Assembly (NCBI RefSeq): GCF_041860085.1
Contig: NZ_CP124747.1
Location: forward strand, 1,116,001 to 1,180,000
Source: Schlesneria sp. DSM 10557
Lineage (GTDB): Bacteria > Planctomycetota > Planctomycetia > Planctomycetales > Planctomycetaceae
DNA: 64,000 nt
Direction: 5' to 3'
Part shown: positions 1 through 8,847 of the stretch, piece after piece
How positions within the stretch are numbered: position 1 is the first letter of the stretch
How the letters are laid out: every line of letters begins with the position of its first letter
Made by a program: the position numbers and the translations under genes
The notes under the pieces: generated by a model
Told to the model about the DNA's origin: nothing
Database searches by the model: none
The model's input: only the letters and a program-made list of their open reading frames with translations

Positions 1-377
1 CGAACGGTTGCAGGTTCGGACCAAGCTTCACAGCAACTTCTCGATTCGGGCACCACTCATGCAGAAATGAACGAGTTGAAAGGGGAGCTACCGTCACCAA
101 AAGCGAGCGGCCAGGCATTCGCACGTGATGCTTATCCCAGATCGAATGGGCCCCCGGCAGAAATGGCAGTGGGCTGTCGGGCTTGATGCTTCCCTCAAAT
201 GATCTCCGGGTTTCTGACGCCGTTGCCCTCTCGGATCTGGCCACGGGATGAGAGTGCGGATGCGGGCTGGAATTGAATTTCCATCCAGTCCGTCCCATTT
301 GCAGAGCGATAATCCCTGCGTCAGCCAAGCTGAACTTCGTGCGTGACTTCTCTGAATGCTGTTACGAAAGATGAGTT
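1..377. other. Left-edge region without a recognised gene
   Basis: No open frame with coding character was recognised on either strand. The stretch may hold the 3' flank of a gene outside the window and the promoter of the following gene. No terminator or RNA gene was seen. Confidence 0.4.
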
Positions 378-1790
378 ATGGGCGTCAGCCTCTCGAAAAT
401 CCCTCGCGCGTTTCATCTCCCTCGGGTCCACTGGGATCTGGTCCGGGACTGGGTTGAGCAAAATGTCCCCGTCGCTGAACGGACCCGTTCTTGGTCAACG
501 CTGGCACACGACTGGCTCGAGAGTATGGATCAGGCGTTGGGAGGTGCCTATCGCACAATTCACTCAGACAAGGTGATTCTGTTCGCGCCGGACGATCTTG
601 AGGAAGCGGTTTCTCTCTTTGATCTGTCGGAGTCGAGCCTGCAGGAGATGTCCGCGCTACTCGGGAGACTGGCTCGCCAGAGCCAGACAGGCCCGCTCGT
701 GATCATCCTGTTCGGGGACGATGATGCCTACTGTCGCTACGTCTCCCCCTTTGATCCTTTGATGGAATCGGTTCGATCAGGCGGCGTCTGTATTCGTCAC
801 GATTACGTGCATGTGGCACTCCGTCCTCAACCCCTCGACAATTTGCAAAGGACAATGCTGCACGAGATCGCGCATGCCTGCTTAAGTGACCACCATCTGC
901 CTGAGTGGCTGGAAGAAGGGATTACACAACTGGCGGAAGAAGCAGCGGTCGCTCCGTGGGCCCGGTTCTCACTCAAGCCGAAGGAGATCGCCGATCTCAG
1001 GAAATACTGGCGCGAACACTCGTTGAGTCAGTTCTGGTGGGGAAGCGGGTTCCACACGCCAGACGAAGGACAACGCCATTGCTATGAACTGGCCCAAGCC
1101 ATTTTTCGTCAGCTTGTCGCGGACCATCAGGAAAAGCTCCCCGAATTCCTCGCGGCGGCGAGCGCTGAAGACGCAGGAGCATCCGCGGCTGAGGAAATTC
1201 TGGGGGTGGACCTGTCCAACCTGGCGGCTCAGTTCCTGGGAGCAGGCTCGTGGAAGCCCGTACCGGCCCACTCCGACCAGTTTATAGCGAGAGGGGCCTA
1301 TTTCCTGGAGCAGGGTCACATCGCCAAGGCATTTTCCGACTTCGATCGGGCGATTGAGCTGAACAAGGGATCGTCACAAGCCTATTTCCATCGCGGAGTG
1401 GCCTTCTACCAGATTGGCCAGATCGCAAAGTGCATCTCGGACTACGAGCGATCGATTGCCCTGAATTCAGTCGATTTCAATGCAAGGAACAACCTTGCCT
1501 GGATCCTTGCAACCTCGCCTCAGGATGAATTCCGGAACGGGAAGCGGGCTGTCGAAATCGCCACAGAAGCCTGTGAACGCGTCGGTTATTCGCAATGGTT
1601 CTGCCTCGGTACGCTTGCGGCAGCCTATGCCGAGAAAGGTGAGTTTGAACTCGCCTGCAATTTTGCCGAGGAAGCTCTGGAACACGCCCCGTCAACGGAC
1701 GTTGCCGATTGCAAAGTGCGACTGCAACAATACAAGACCGGAAAACCCTGGCGCGAACTCAAACCCGGTGCTCCGTATCGCAACGCGTGA
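378..1790 (+). CDS. HExxH metallopeptidase-like protein with C-terminal TPRs
   Basis: This 470-residue protein carries HEIAH at about residues 162-166 and, 14 residues after the second His, PEWLEEG, whose Glu (about 180) would be the third zinc ligand. That is the gluzincin (peptidase MA-like) layout. The C-terminal third (about 303-380 and 410-450) has two to three tetratricopeptide repeats. There is no convincing signal peptide or membrane segment, so a cytoplasmic location is inferred. The start codon has only a weak Shine-Dalgarno site. The gene converges on hom and has no operon partner in view. The substrate is unknown. Proteolytic activity is inferred from the zinc motif alone, and the TPRs suggest a protein partner. 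Confidence 0.72.
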   Translation: MGVSLSKIPRAFHLPRVHWDLVRDWVEQNVPVAERTRSWSTLAHDWLESMDQALGGAYRTIHSDKVILFAPDDLEEAVSLFDLSESSLQEMSALLGRLARQSQTGPLVIILFGDDDAYCRYVSPFDPLMESVRSGGVCIRHDYVHVALRPQPLDNLQRTMLHEIAHACLSDHHLPEWLEEGITQLAEEAAVAPWARFSLKPKEIADLRKYWREHSLSQFWWGSGFHTPDEGQRHCYELAQAIFRQLVADHQEKLPEFLAAASAEDAGASAAEEILGVDLSNLAAQFLGAGSWKPVPAHSDQFIARGAYFLEQGHIAKAFSDFDRAIELNKGSSQAYFHRGVAFYQIGQIAKCISDYERSIALNSVDFNARNNLAWILATSPQDEFRNGKRAVEIATEACERVGYSQWFCLGTLAAAYAEKGEFELACNFAEEALEHAPSTDVADCKVRLQQYKTGKPWRELKPGAPYRNA

Positions 1791-1850
1791 AGAGCTTCGT
1801 CGGCTACGGGACAGTCGGACCTGAACGCGGTAAGACTGTTCGCCCGGCAA

Positions 1851-1884
1851 GTCCCGATCGCCGCGTTATTGCGGCGACCGGGAC
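1851..1884. terminator. GC-rich stem-loop between convergent genes
   Basis: A 14-bp stem with one mismatch (GTCCCGATCGCCGC pairing with GCGGCGACCGGGAC) encloses the loop GTTATT, between the convergent TPR peptidase gene and hom. No T-tract follows on either strand, so it may be a weak bidirectional terminator or an mRNA 3'-end stabiliser. Confidence 0.45.
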
Positions 1885-1996
1885 GGCAAGGTCGTGATGA
1901 ACATTCCATCGGACCGCCGCCGCCGCGTAGGGAACTTCCGTGGATGGTGTGCCGTAAGGCATTCCGTTCCCTCGGCACCCGTTTCATCTGCGACGA

Positions 1997-3310
1997 CTAA
2001 TCCGCTACGGCCAGGACCATTCGCGGAGACCTGACAGAACCGAGGCGGTCAAGGTCCCTTTCTGCGGCCGCGAGGCACCCGGCTGTTGTTCTGTGGGTCA
2101 TGATAATCAACGGGACAATCGGAACAGCCTTGGATTCGTCGTCGACTTCCGGGGCTTCCGGCTGAATCACGGTTGCCAGACTGATGCCATGTCGGCCCAG
2201 AATCCCGGTGACTTCAGCCATGACATTCGGGCGATCCTCTACTGACAAGCGCAGGAAGTAACGACTTGAAGCCGCATCCCCGTCGATCAGAGGGAATTCG
2301 GGCGTGTCCCGCCAGAGATCCAGTTGAGCAAAGGTTAACTGCGCCCGGCCAATCGCTAGGTCAATGATGTCGGCAGTCACTGCAGACGCCGTGGGAAGCT
2401 GGCCTGCGCCACGTCCGGAATACCAGACGTTCCCAACGACGTCTCCTTCCAGCAGGATCGCGTTGAAAGGACCATGAATCTGCGCCAGAGGTCGATCGTT
2501 CTTGATCAACGTCGGTCGGACACTCATTTCCAGCTTTCCGTCGACCAGTTTCACACTGGCAAGCAGCTTAATGACATACCCCATGTCCTTTGCATGCTTG
2601 ATATCAACCTGTTCCAGCTTGTCGATGCCCGTGACGTGGAATTCCGAAGCCGTCACTTTGGTACCAAAAGAAAGCTGCGCCAGGATCCCAAGTTTCTGCG
2701 CCGCATCGGTTCCATTGACGTCAAGAGTGGGATCCGCTTCGGCATACCCCAGCTTCTGCGCGTCCTTCAGGGCGTCGTCGTACGATTGTCCCCGAAATAA
2801 CATTTCAGAAAGGATGTAGTTGGTGGTCCCATTCAGGATCGCCTGAATCCCCATGATCTGGTTGGCAGCCATCGATTGCCCGACCGCGGCGATAATCGGA
2901 ATTCCCCCGGCGACGGCCGCTTCGAAGCAAACGGTTCGGCCAAAACGCTTTGCAGCAGCGAAAATTTCATCGCCATGCTCACAGAGCAGGGCCTTATTCG
3001 CCGTCACCACGTCTTTGCCAGCCTCCAGCAAGGCGAGGACAACTTCCTTGGCGGGGTGAATCCCCCCCATCAGTTCCACAGCGACCTGAATTTGGGGATC
3101 ATGGATGACCGATTCGATTTGATCGGTGATAACCCCTTGCGGCAGATCAATTTCCCGCGACCGATGGAGGTCCCGAACAACGGCTCGTCGGATTTCGATA
3201 GGTCTGCCCGCTCGTTGTCGAATCCGGTCGGGATGTTGAGTCAAAATTTTGGCGACGCCGGTTCCGACGTTGCCCAATCCGATAATGCCAATTTGCAAAG
3301 CCGAAGTCAT
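1997..3310 (-). CDS. hom: Homoserine dehydrogenase
   Basis: Catalyses NAD(P)H-dependent reduction of aspartate semialdehyde to homoserine, the branch point to threonine and methionine. The N-terminus has a Rossmann nucleotide loop (GLGNVGTG), the middle has the family signature around YAEADPTLDVNGTDAA, and the C-terminus (about residues 350-437) is an ACT domain (RPNVMAEVTGILGRHGIS), the usual site of threonine feedback. Length, 437 residues, fits the monofunctional ACT-containing type rather than the aspartokinase fusion. The start is taken at the Met in front of TSALQIGIIG; an upstream in-frame Met would add 10 unsupported residues. It is transcribed divergently from mqnA. Confidence 0.95.
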   Translation of the reverse strand: MTSALQIGIIGLGNVGTGVAKILTQHPDRIRQRAGRPIEIRRAVVRDLHRSREIDLPQGVITDQIESVIHDPQIQVAVELMGGIHPAKEVVLALLEAGKDVVTANKALLCEHGDEIFAAAKRFGRTVCFEAAVAGGIPIIAAVGQSMAANQIMGIQAILNGTTNYILSEMLFRGQSYDDALKDAQKLGYAEADPTLDVNGTDAAQKLGILAQLSFGTKVTASEFHVTGIDKLEQVDIKHAKDMGYVIKLLASVKLVDGKLEMSVRPTLIKNDRPLAQIHGPFNAILLEGDVVGNVWYSGRGAGQLPTASAVTADIIDLAIGRAQLTFAQLDLWRDTPEFPLIDGDAASSRYFLRLSVEDRPNVMAEVTGILGRHGISLATVIQPEAPEVDDESKAVPIVPLIIMTHRTTAGCLAAAERDLDRLGSVRSPRMVLAVAD

Positions 3311-3531
3311 AAAACGCTTTCCGAACTTGTCGTTTCTCACGCCACCCGTTAAATCGAGCGTCGAAGAACGGTTCTCTCATTGCCAGACGCGATAGATAAC
3401 GCATCCTAATCGCCGACTTGAGGGATTACCAATACGACAAAATCATGAATACACGAATATCACTCCCGCCAGCACGAAACACGCCCCCGGTACCGCGGAC
3501 TCTGCCGGTGGAACGGACTCACGGAACGAAG

Positions 3532-4344
3532 ATGTCGGAAACGGCTGTCAGTATCGGAGCGGTCACGTATCTGAACTCAAAACCGCTGGTGGAAGGATTG
3601 GCAGAACTCCTGCCAGACACCAGGATCCACCTCGATTTTCCCAGCCGTTTATCGGACTATCTCGATTCGGGCTGCCTCGACGTAGCGCTGGTTCCCAGTA
3701 TCGAATATTTTCGGGGGGGGGACTACGAGATCCTCTCGGATGCCTGCGTGGCCGCCTATGGTCCCGTGTTAAGTGTCAAACTGTATACACGCGTCCCGTG
3801 GGGAGAGATTAAGACCCTGGCTCTCGACGAGGGCTCCCGGACCAGTGCGACGCTTGCCCGGATCATGCTGGCGGAACGACACGGCGTTCTGCCTCAGCTT
3901 GAACCGCTGCCGCTGAATCATCAGACGCAAGACACGACAGCGGATGCCATCCTGCTGATCGGGGATCGTGCCATCCTTCCTCCGAATGAACCCTTCCTCA
4001 ATACGTGGGATCTCGGCGAAGAATGGCTGGCCTGGACTGGTCTTCCTTTTGTGTTCGCCATGTGGCTGTCAAATCGCCGCCAGCAGCTTCCGGCCGGAGA
4101 TGTCGACAAGATCCAGCAAGCGCTTTGCCAATCACGTGACTGGGGTGTTCAGCGGTTACGCGAGATTGCAGAACGCGAAGCACAGGCGCTGGGACTGACA
4201 TTTCCGACGACCTTCAATTACCTTTCAGAGAATCTGCACTTTCACCTGGGAAATGCAGAGCGTTGTGGATTGCAGACGTTCTACGAACTGGCCACGGGAC
4301 TGGGGCTGGCACCAAGAGGTGCAAAGCTCCGTTTTCGAAGCTGA
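3532..4344 (+). CDS. mqnA: Chorismate dehydratase MqnA (menaquinone biosynthesis)
   Basis: First step of the futalosine pathway: dehydration of chorismate to 3-enolpyruvylbenzoate. The protein has the periplasmic-binding-protein-like MqnA fold. Recognisable segments are VTYLNSKPLVEGL near the start, DVALVPSIEY, ALDEGSRTSATLARI, and GDRAI followed by WDLGEEWLAWTGLPFVFAMW. The chosen ATG, with GGAA upstream, gives a normal 270-residue protein; a longer in-frame start would add 38 proline-rich residues with no homology. It lies upstream of mqnC on the same strand, about 260 bp apart. A run of nine G encodes Arg-Gly-Gly near residue 61. Confidence 0.92.
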   Translation: MSETAVSIGAVTYLNSKPLVEGLAELLPDTRIHLDFPSRLSDYLDSGCLDVALVPSIEYFRGGDYEILSDACVAAYGPVLSVKLYTRVPWGEIKTLALDEGSRTSATLARIMLAERHGVLPQLEPLPLNHQTQDTTADAILLIGDRAILPPNEPFLNTWDLGEEWLAWTGLPFVFAMWLSNRRQQLPAGDVDKIQQALCQSRDWGVQRLREIAEREAQALGLTFPTTFNYLSENLHFHLGNAERCGLQTFYELATGLGLAPRGAKLRFRS

Positions 4345-4605
4345 ATGCGATTCCCTGGTCGGAACTGGGAAATGGCGGCGACTGTAGACGAGTAACAGGA
4401 TGGTGCGACAGGAATTCCCGATCGCGGAAGTGTTCGGGTATCAAGAACCACGCAGAGGCAGAAGCCGAGTCAGAATGAGTCTAGCGTCTCGCGCACAGGG
4501 ATCTACGTGCGGGAGAGGGATTAAACCCATCCGGGCGAAAGACCGCCCTTGATCGAGACGACCAGACCGCAAGTCGGAAACTTTATCGCGGAAGAAAGGG
4601 ATCAT

Positions 4606-5730
4606 GTGTCAGCTGAAGTGAATCGATTGCTTGAGAAGGCCGTGGCGGGGCAACGACTGACACCCGAGGAAGGGCTGAAACTTCTCGAATCACATGACCT
4701 GGTCGCGATCGGTGAAGCAGCGAATCAGGTGACACGACGCCTGCATCCAGAGCGTTTCCGCACTTTCAATATCGACCGCAACATCAATTACACCAATGTT
4801 TGCTCGGCGGTCTGCGACTTCTGTGCATTCTTCCGGAAACCCAAGAGCCCTGAAGGCTACGTTCTCGACAAAGAAACCATCTTCAAGAAGATCGAAGAAA
4901 CCGTTGCACTGGGCGGGGACCAAATCCTGATGCAGGGGGGGATGAACCCCGACTTGCCGCTGGAATGGTACGAAGATCTGTTACGGTCACTCAAAGAGCG
5001 ATTCCCCCAGGTCAATCTGCACTGCTTTTCCCCTCCTGAAATTCACGCAATCCACAAACTGACACGCCTCCCGGTCAAAACCGTGCTGGAGCGACTGAAG
5101 GCGGCTGGATTGGGAAGTCTGCCCGGAGGTGGGGGCGAAATCCTGGTCGATCGAGTTCGTAAGGCCATGACGCGCGGTAAATGCCTGACCGACGACTGGC
5201 TGAACGTCTGTCGCGAATGGCATCTGCTGGGAGGCAAGGGGTCGGCCACGATGATGTTTGGACACATCGAGACATTGGCGGAACGGATCGAACACCTTGA
5301 GCGACTGCGACAACTTCAGGACGAAACCGGCGGCTTCACCGCCTTCATCTGCTGGACATTCCAGCCGGACAACACGGAAATGGCTCACATTTCACCCGTG
5401 GGTTCGTATGAGTACCTCAAGACTCAAGCCGTCGCGCGGTTGTACCTGGACAACTTCCCGAACATCCAGTCATCCTGGGTGACCCAGGGCGAAAAAATTG
5501 GTGGGCTGGCCCTTCATTTCGGGGCGAACGATATGGGTTCGCTGATGATCGAAGAAAACGTGGTTGCCGAAGCGGGAACAGTGCACCACCTGACCCTGGA
5601 AACGATCAAGCGCCTGATTCGCGATGCGGGATATATCCCTCGCCAGCGAAATGTTTACTACCAGTACATCGATGAAGAACCGGCCGCCGTTGCGAACAAA
5701 ACCTCAGAACTGCTGCCAGTCCTGAGGTAA
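4606..5730 (+). CDS. mqnC: Dehypoxanthine futalosine cyclase MqnC (radical SAM)
   Basis: Radical SAM enzyme of the futalosine menaquinone pathway, cyclising dehypoxanthine futalosine. The 4Fe-4S motif CSAVCDFC follows NINYTNV, as in MqnC, and later segments LPGGGGEILVDRVR, FIPWTFQP-like ICWTFQPDNT and GSLMIEENVVAEAGT also fit MqnC better than its paralogue MqnE. GTG at 4606 is preferred because AGGG lies 5 nt upstream and the N-terminus then matches family length; a TTG at 4549 would add 19 residues. mqnB, mqnD and mqnE are not in the window. A 204-bp gap follows mqnA, so co-transcription is only probable. Confidence 0.88.
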   Translation: MSAEVNRLLEKAVAGQRLTPEEGLKLLESHDLVAIGEAANQVTRRLHPERFRTFNIDRNINYTNVCSAVCDFCAFFRKPKSPEGYVLDKETIFKKIEETVALGGDQILMQGGMNPDLPLEWYEDLLRSLKERFPQVNLHCFSPPEIHAIHKLTRLPVKTVLERLKAAGLGSLPGGGGEILVDRVRKAMTRGKCLTDDWLNVCREWHLLGGKGSATMMFGHIETLAERIEHLERLRQLQDETGGFTAFICWTFQPDNTEMAHISPVGSYEYLKTQAVARLYLDNFPNIQSSWVTQGEKIGGLALHFGANDMGSLMIEENVVAEAGTVHHLTLETIKRLIRDAGYIPRQRNVYYQYIDEEPAAVANKTSELLPVLR

Positions 5731-5822
5731 AACGCACTGGCGACTCACAGGTTCTTTGCGAGCGGCATCTCGGATATGATGTGGTCCGGATACCTGACAA
5801 AGAACCTGCCTCGAGAAGCCTC

Positions 5823-7607
5823 ATGCAACCTCAATATACCGTCCTCGCACGTCGATTCCGGCCCCAGACGTTTACTGAAGTCGTTGGGCAGGAACGAGTT
5901 GCTCAGACACTGCGCAACGCCATCCAGGAAGGTCGGGTTGCCCACGCCTACCTGTTTACAGGCGCCCGCGGCGTCGGCAAGACGTCTATGGCCCGCATTT
6001 TTGCGAAGGCCCTCAACTGTCCTTTCCTTAAAGACGGCGTCCCCTGCAACGAGTGCGAGCAGTGCCGTGGGATTTCGGTGGGACAGGACGTCGATGTTTC
6101 CGAAATCGACGGCGCGTCAAACCGCGGGATCGATGACATTCGGTCGCTGCGCGCGAATGTGAACGTCAAGTCGATGCGATCGAAGTACAAAGTGTACATC
6201 ATCGACGAAGTCCACATGCTGACCAAAGAGGCCTTCAACGCGTTGCTGAAGACGCTGGAAGAGCCGCCCCCCATGGTCAAGTTCGTCTTCTGTACGACAG
6301 AGGCGAACAAAGTCCCCGACACCATCCTGTCGCGTTGTCAGCGTTTCGACTTCGGAACGATTTCTACCGATAATATCACGATGCGGTTGCGACAACTGGC
6401 CGAGGCGGAAGGCTTTCAGGTCGATGAAGCGGCATTAGAACTGGTCGCCCGCCGAGCTGCAGGATCGATGCGAGACAGCCAGTCTCTGTTCGATCAACTG
6501 CTGGCCTTCGGATCAGAACACATCACGAGCGCGGATGTGCATCGCCTGCTGGGGACGGCACCCGACGATCGTTTGACGGGCCTGGTTGATGCGCTGATCG
6601 AGCGACGGCAGGATGAAGTCCTGATCCGACTTGAACAGTCTGTGAAGGAAGGGGTGCAGCTCGAGGCGTTTACAGACCAGTTAGTGGCCTACTTCCGCGA
6701 TCTGATGGTGGCCGCTTGCGGCGCTGCAGAAGTGCCCCTCTTGAGCGTCGGGGATGACAGCCGCGAAACGATCAACCGGCAGGCCAGTGCCTGGGGACTT
6801 CAGACGATTGCCGCCGCAATGCAGATCCTGGCAGAGGCCAAGGCACGGATGCAGCGAGTCTCATACGGACGCGCGCTGGCGGAACTGGCGCTCGTTCGCA
6901 TCTCGTTTCTGGCCGACCTGGACCGACTGGACACTTTGATTGCGCAGCTCAAGGGAGGGCAGGGGGTTCCCCTTCCGCCAAGGACGACTAGAATGACTGC
7001 TGAACGCCCTGCCAGTCCTCCCGATCGGCCTCTTCTTCCGCCTGGCCCAAAATCAACCAATATTGGTCCCGCGGAAAAAAAAAATGACTTGAACCCGCCC
7101 AAGGTGGAGAGTCAGCCACCAGCGGTGGCAGAAGTTACAACGGATGAAGCCGTACAGACGCCTGCGGTCCTCGAACTTAAATCCGGTTGTGAAAAAGAGT
7201 TGCAATCATTGATCGCGGACCGTATGAATGATATTGTCGGTGCATCGGTCCGGCGAATCCCATCAATAGCAATTATTGGGCCAAACACATTGGAGTTTTG
7301 CGTCCCAATCAACTATGATTTGGATCGGAAAGCGTTAGACCGACCTGACACAGTCAATCGGCTTGAGGCCATTGTTGCAGAATTAGTTGGTCAAAAGGTC
7401 CGGATTCTGTTCCGGACAGGCGAAGCAGTGCAAACCGCAGCCAAACCAACTGCTGCAGTCGCGGCCGTGAGTCGAAACCAGGTGATTGACGAGCCAGAAG
7501 ACCCATATATCCAGCAAATCACAGAAGTCTTCGGGGTCAAAAGCTGGAGCGTCAAAGAGTTGGTTGCGGAAGCTACAGACGAACGAACTGAGGATGCACC
7601 GGAGTAA
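5823..7607 (+). CDS. dnaX: DNA polymerase III subunits tau/gamma
   Basis: Clamp-loader ATPase of the replicative polymerase. The protein has the canonical opening YTVLARRFRPQTFTEVVGQE, Walker A GARGVGKTS, a four-Cys zinc module (CPFLKDGVPCNECEQC), a DEVH-type Walker B (IIDEVHML) and the sensor SRC motif. Domain III ends near residue 385; a Pro-rich linker and a tau-specific C-terminal domain follow, 594 residues in all. The ATG at 5823 is chosen because homology begins there. The linker codes through ten consecutive A, and both shifted frames stop at once, so a 421-422 residue gamma form is likely (see the slippery-site entry). The gene heads dnaX-ybaB-recR; ybaB starts 5 bp after its stop. 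Confidence 0.97.
   Translation: MQPQYTVLARRFRPQTFTEVVGQERVAQTLRNAIQEGRVAHAYLFTGARGVGKTSMARIFAKALNCPFLKDGVPCNECEQCRGISVGQDVDVSEIDGASNRGIDDIRSLRANVNVKSMRSKYKVYIIDEVHMLTKEAFNALLKTLEEPPPMVKFVFCTTEANKVPDTILSRCQRFDFGTISTDNITMRLRQLAEAEGFQVDEAALELVARRAAGSMRDSQSLFDQLLAFGSEHITSADVHRLLGTAPDDRLTGLVDALIERRQDEVLIRLEQSVKEGVQLEAFTDQLVAYFRDLMVAACGAAEVPLLSVGDDSRETINRQASAWGLQTIAAAMQILAEAKARMQRVSYGRALAELALVRISFLADLDRLDTLIAQLKGGQGVPLPPRTTRMTAERPASPPDRPLLPPGPKSTNIGPAEKKNDLNPPKVESQPPAVAEVTTDEAVQTPAVLELKSGCEKELQSLIADRMNDIVGASVRRIPSIAIIGPNTLEFCVPINYDLDRKALDRPDTVNRLEAIVAELVGQKVRILFRTGEAVQTAAKPTAAVAAVSRNQVIDEPEDPYIQQITEVFGVKSWSVKELVAEATDERTEDAPE
7075..7092 (+). promoter_or_regulatory. Poly(A) slippery site in dnaX
   Basis: Ten A (7075-7084) are read in frame as GAA-AAA-AAA-AAT. 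The -1 frame meets TGA at 7085-7087 and the +1 frame meets TGA at 7090-7092, so slippage either way truncates the protein after the ATPase and clamp-loader domains. A 12-bp palindrome (ACCAATATTGGT, 7056-7067) lies just upstream, and a GCCACC/GGTGGC hairpin (7115-7129) lies 30 nt downstream, too far for a classical frameshift stimulator. A run this long also permits polymerase slippage. Confidence 0.75.
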
Positions 7608-7612
7608 GAACA

Positions 7613-7966
7613 ATGTTCAAGGAACTTGGCCAGATCGCTTCGCTGATGAAGCAAGCGCAAGGAATGCAGGGCAAGATCGCCGAGACCAAAGAGCGATTGG
7701 CGAATCTGCAGTGCGACGGTGAGGCGGGGGCGGGGATGGTTCGCGTCACTGTCGCCGGCACGATGCGACTGATCGAATGTAAAATTGATCCCAGCCTGTT
7801 TAAGTCGGGTGATGAAGAGATGGTCGAAGACCTGATCGTTGCCGCGGCCAATCAGGCTTTTGAGAAGCTCATGCAGAAGCAGGCGGAAGAGATGAGCGCC
7901 ATCACCAGCGGAATCAATCTGCCAGGAATGGGCGACGCGTTCTCCGGTATGGGATTTGGCAAGTAA
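7613..7966 (+). CDS. ybaB: YbaB/EbfC family nucleoid-associated protein
   Basis: A small (117-residue) DNA-binding dimer of the YbaB/EbfC family, usually encoded between dnaX and recR, as here. Recognisable features are the N-terminal helix FKELGQIASLMKQAQGMQGKI, the central strand segment GEAGAGMVRVTVAGTMRLIECKIDP and a Met- and Gly-rich tail. A GGAG overlapping the dnaX stop region lies 7 nt before the ATG, which suggests translational coupling. The family binds DNA and is associated with nucleoid organisation; a recombination role with RecR is inferred from gene order only. Confidence 0.93.
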   Translation: MFKELGQIASLMKQAQGMQGKIAETKERLANLQCDGEAGAGMVRVTVAGTMRLIECKIDPSLFKSGDEEMVEDLIVAAANQAFEKLMQKQAEEMSAITSGINLPGMGDAFSGMGFGK

Positions 7967-8002
7967 CCGGGTGGTCGCGTGACGTCGAAGGAGTGTGATT
8001 GT

Positions 8003-8626
8003 ATGGCCAGAGGTGAGGAGCAGGCACGACATCCCTATGGTTCTGCCGTCGGGAATCTGATCGAGCGACTTGCGACCCTGCCAGGTATCGGGCGCAAATC
8101 AGCAGAACGTCTTGCGAATTATTTGCTCGACTGCGGTGAAGAGGAAGCCAATGCGCTCGCCGAAGCCATCCGTCAGGTCAAATTGATGGTTCGTCCCTGT
8201 CGCATCTGCTTCAACCTGACTGAGGGTGACACATGCGCCATTTGCAATGATCCACGACGCGACCAGCACACCGTTTGCGTGGTGGAGCAGCCACGCGATC
8301 TGCTCGCTCTGGAAGCAGCCTCGATCTTCCATGGGGTGTATCACGTTTTGGGAGGTCGACTCGCCCCACTCAATGGAATCGGGCCTGATGATCTCAACAT
8401 CGCCGCACTCGTGAAACGTGTCCGGCAGGGGGGGGTCACCGAGATTTTGATGGCAACGAACCCGACACTCGAAGGGGATGGAACCGCGTTATACATCTCG
8501 AATCTGCTCGCGAATGACCCGGTCAAAATTACGAGGCTCGCCCGAGGAATTGCCTCGGGCAGCGTGCTGGAGTTCGCCAACCGAGAGATGCTGGCGGACG
8601 CCATTCGGGGCAGACAGTCATTCTAG
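8003..8626 (+). CDS. recR: Recombination mediator protein RecR
   Basis: RecFOR-pathway protein that helps load RecA at gaps and duplex junctions. In order it has a helix-hairpin-helix ([17 protein letters not shown]), a Cys4 zinc finger (CRIC and CAIC), a Toprim domain opening with [14 protein letters not shown], and a C-terminal [30 protein letters not shown] at 7988-7993 sits 9 nt before the ATG at 8003, which decides the start; an in-frame GTG at 7979 lies upstream of that site. The protein has 207 residues, normal for RecR. A run of eight G (8428-8435) encodes Gln-Gly-Gly-Val. Confidence 0.96.
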   Translation: MARGEEQARHPYGSAVGNLIERLATLPGIGRKSAERLANYLLDCGEEEANALAEAIRQVKLMVRPCRICFNLTEGDTCAICNDPRRDQHTVCVVEQPRDLLALEAASIFHGVYHVLGGRLAPLNGIGPDDLNIAALVKRVRQGGVTEILMATNPTLEGDGTALYISNLLANDPVKITRLARGIASGSVLEFANREMLADAIRGRQSF

Positions 8627-8743
8627 AACGAATTCGCTGACAGGGTTTTTCAGGGCATGCTTTGAAGGAGGTTCGACAAAAATTGAAATGATAAACGCCC
8701 TAGAAACGCAGACATCGCTATCCGAAAGCACGACGTCGGGAAG

Positions 8744-8808
8744 GCGGCAGTCGCAACAATGACCCTGAGTCCACGCGATTCTCAAGTCATCCTGTCGTTG
8801 ACTGCCGC
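8744..8808 (+). promoter_or_regulatory. Inverted repeat in the rpoN leader
   Basis: GCGGCAGTC (8744-8752) and GACTGCCGC (8800-8808) are perfect 9-bp inverted repeats with a 47-nt loop, ending 39 nt before the rpoN start. No T-tract follows. It could end recR transcription, structure the rpoN leader or be an operator; the sequence does not decide. Confidence 0.3.
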
Positions 8809-8847
8809 TGCCCCGCAGACACTCTGCCAATCGATTGAGATCACAAA

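Noticed and set aside
7115-7129. Hairpin downstream of the dnaX A-run as frameshift stimulator
   Set aside because: It begins 30 nt after the run; known stimulators lie about 5-9 nt after it.
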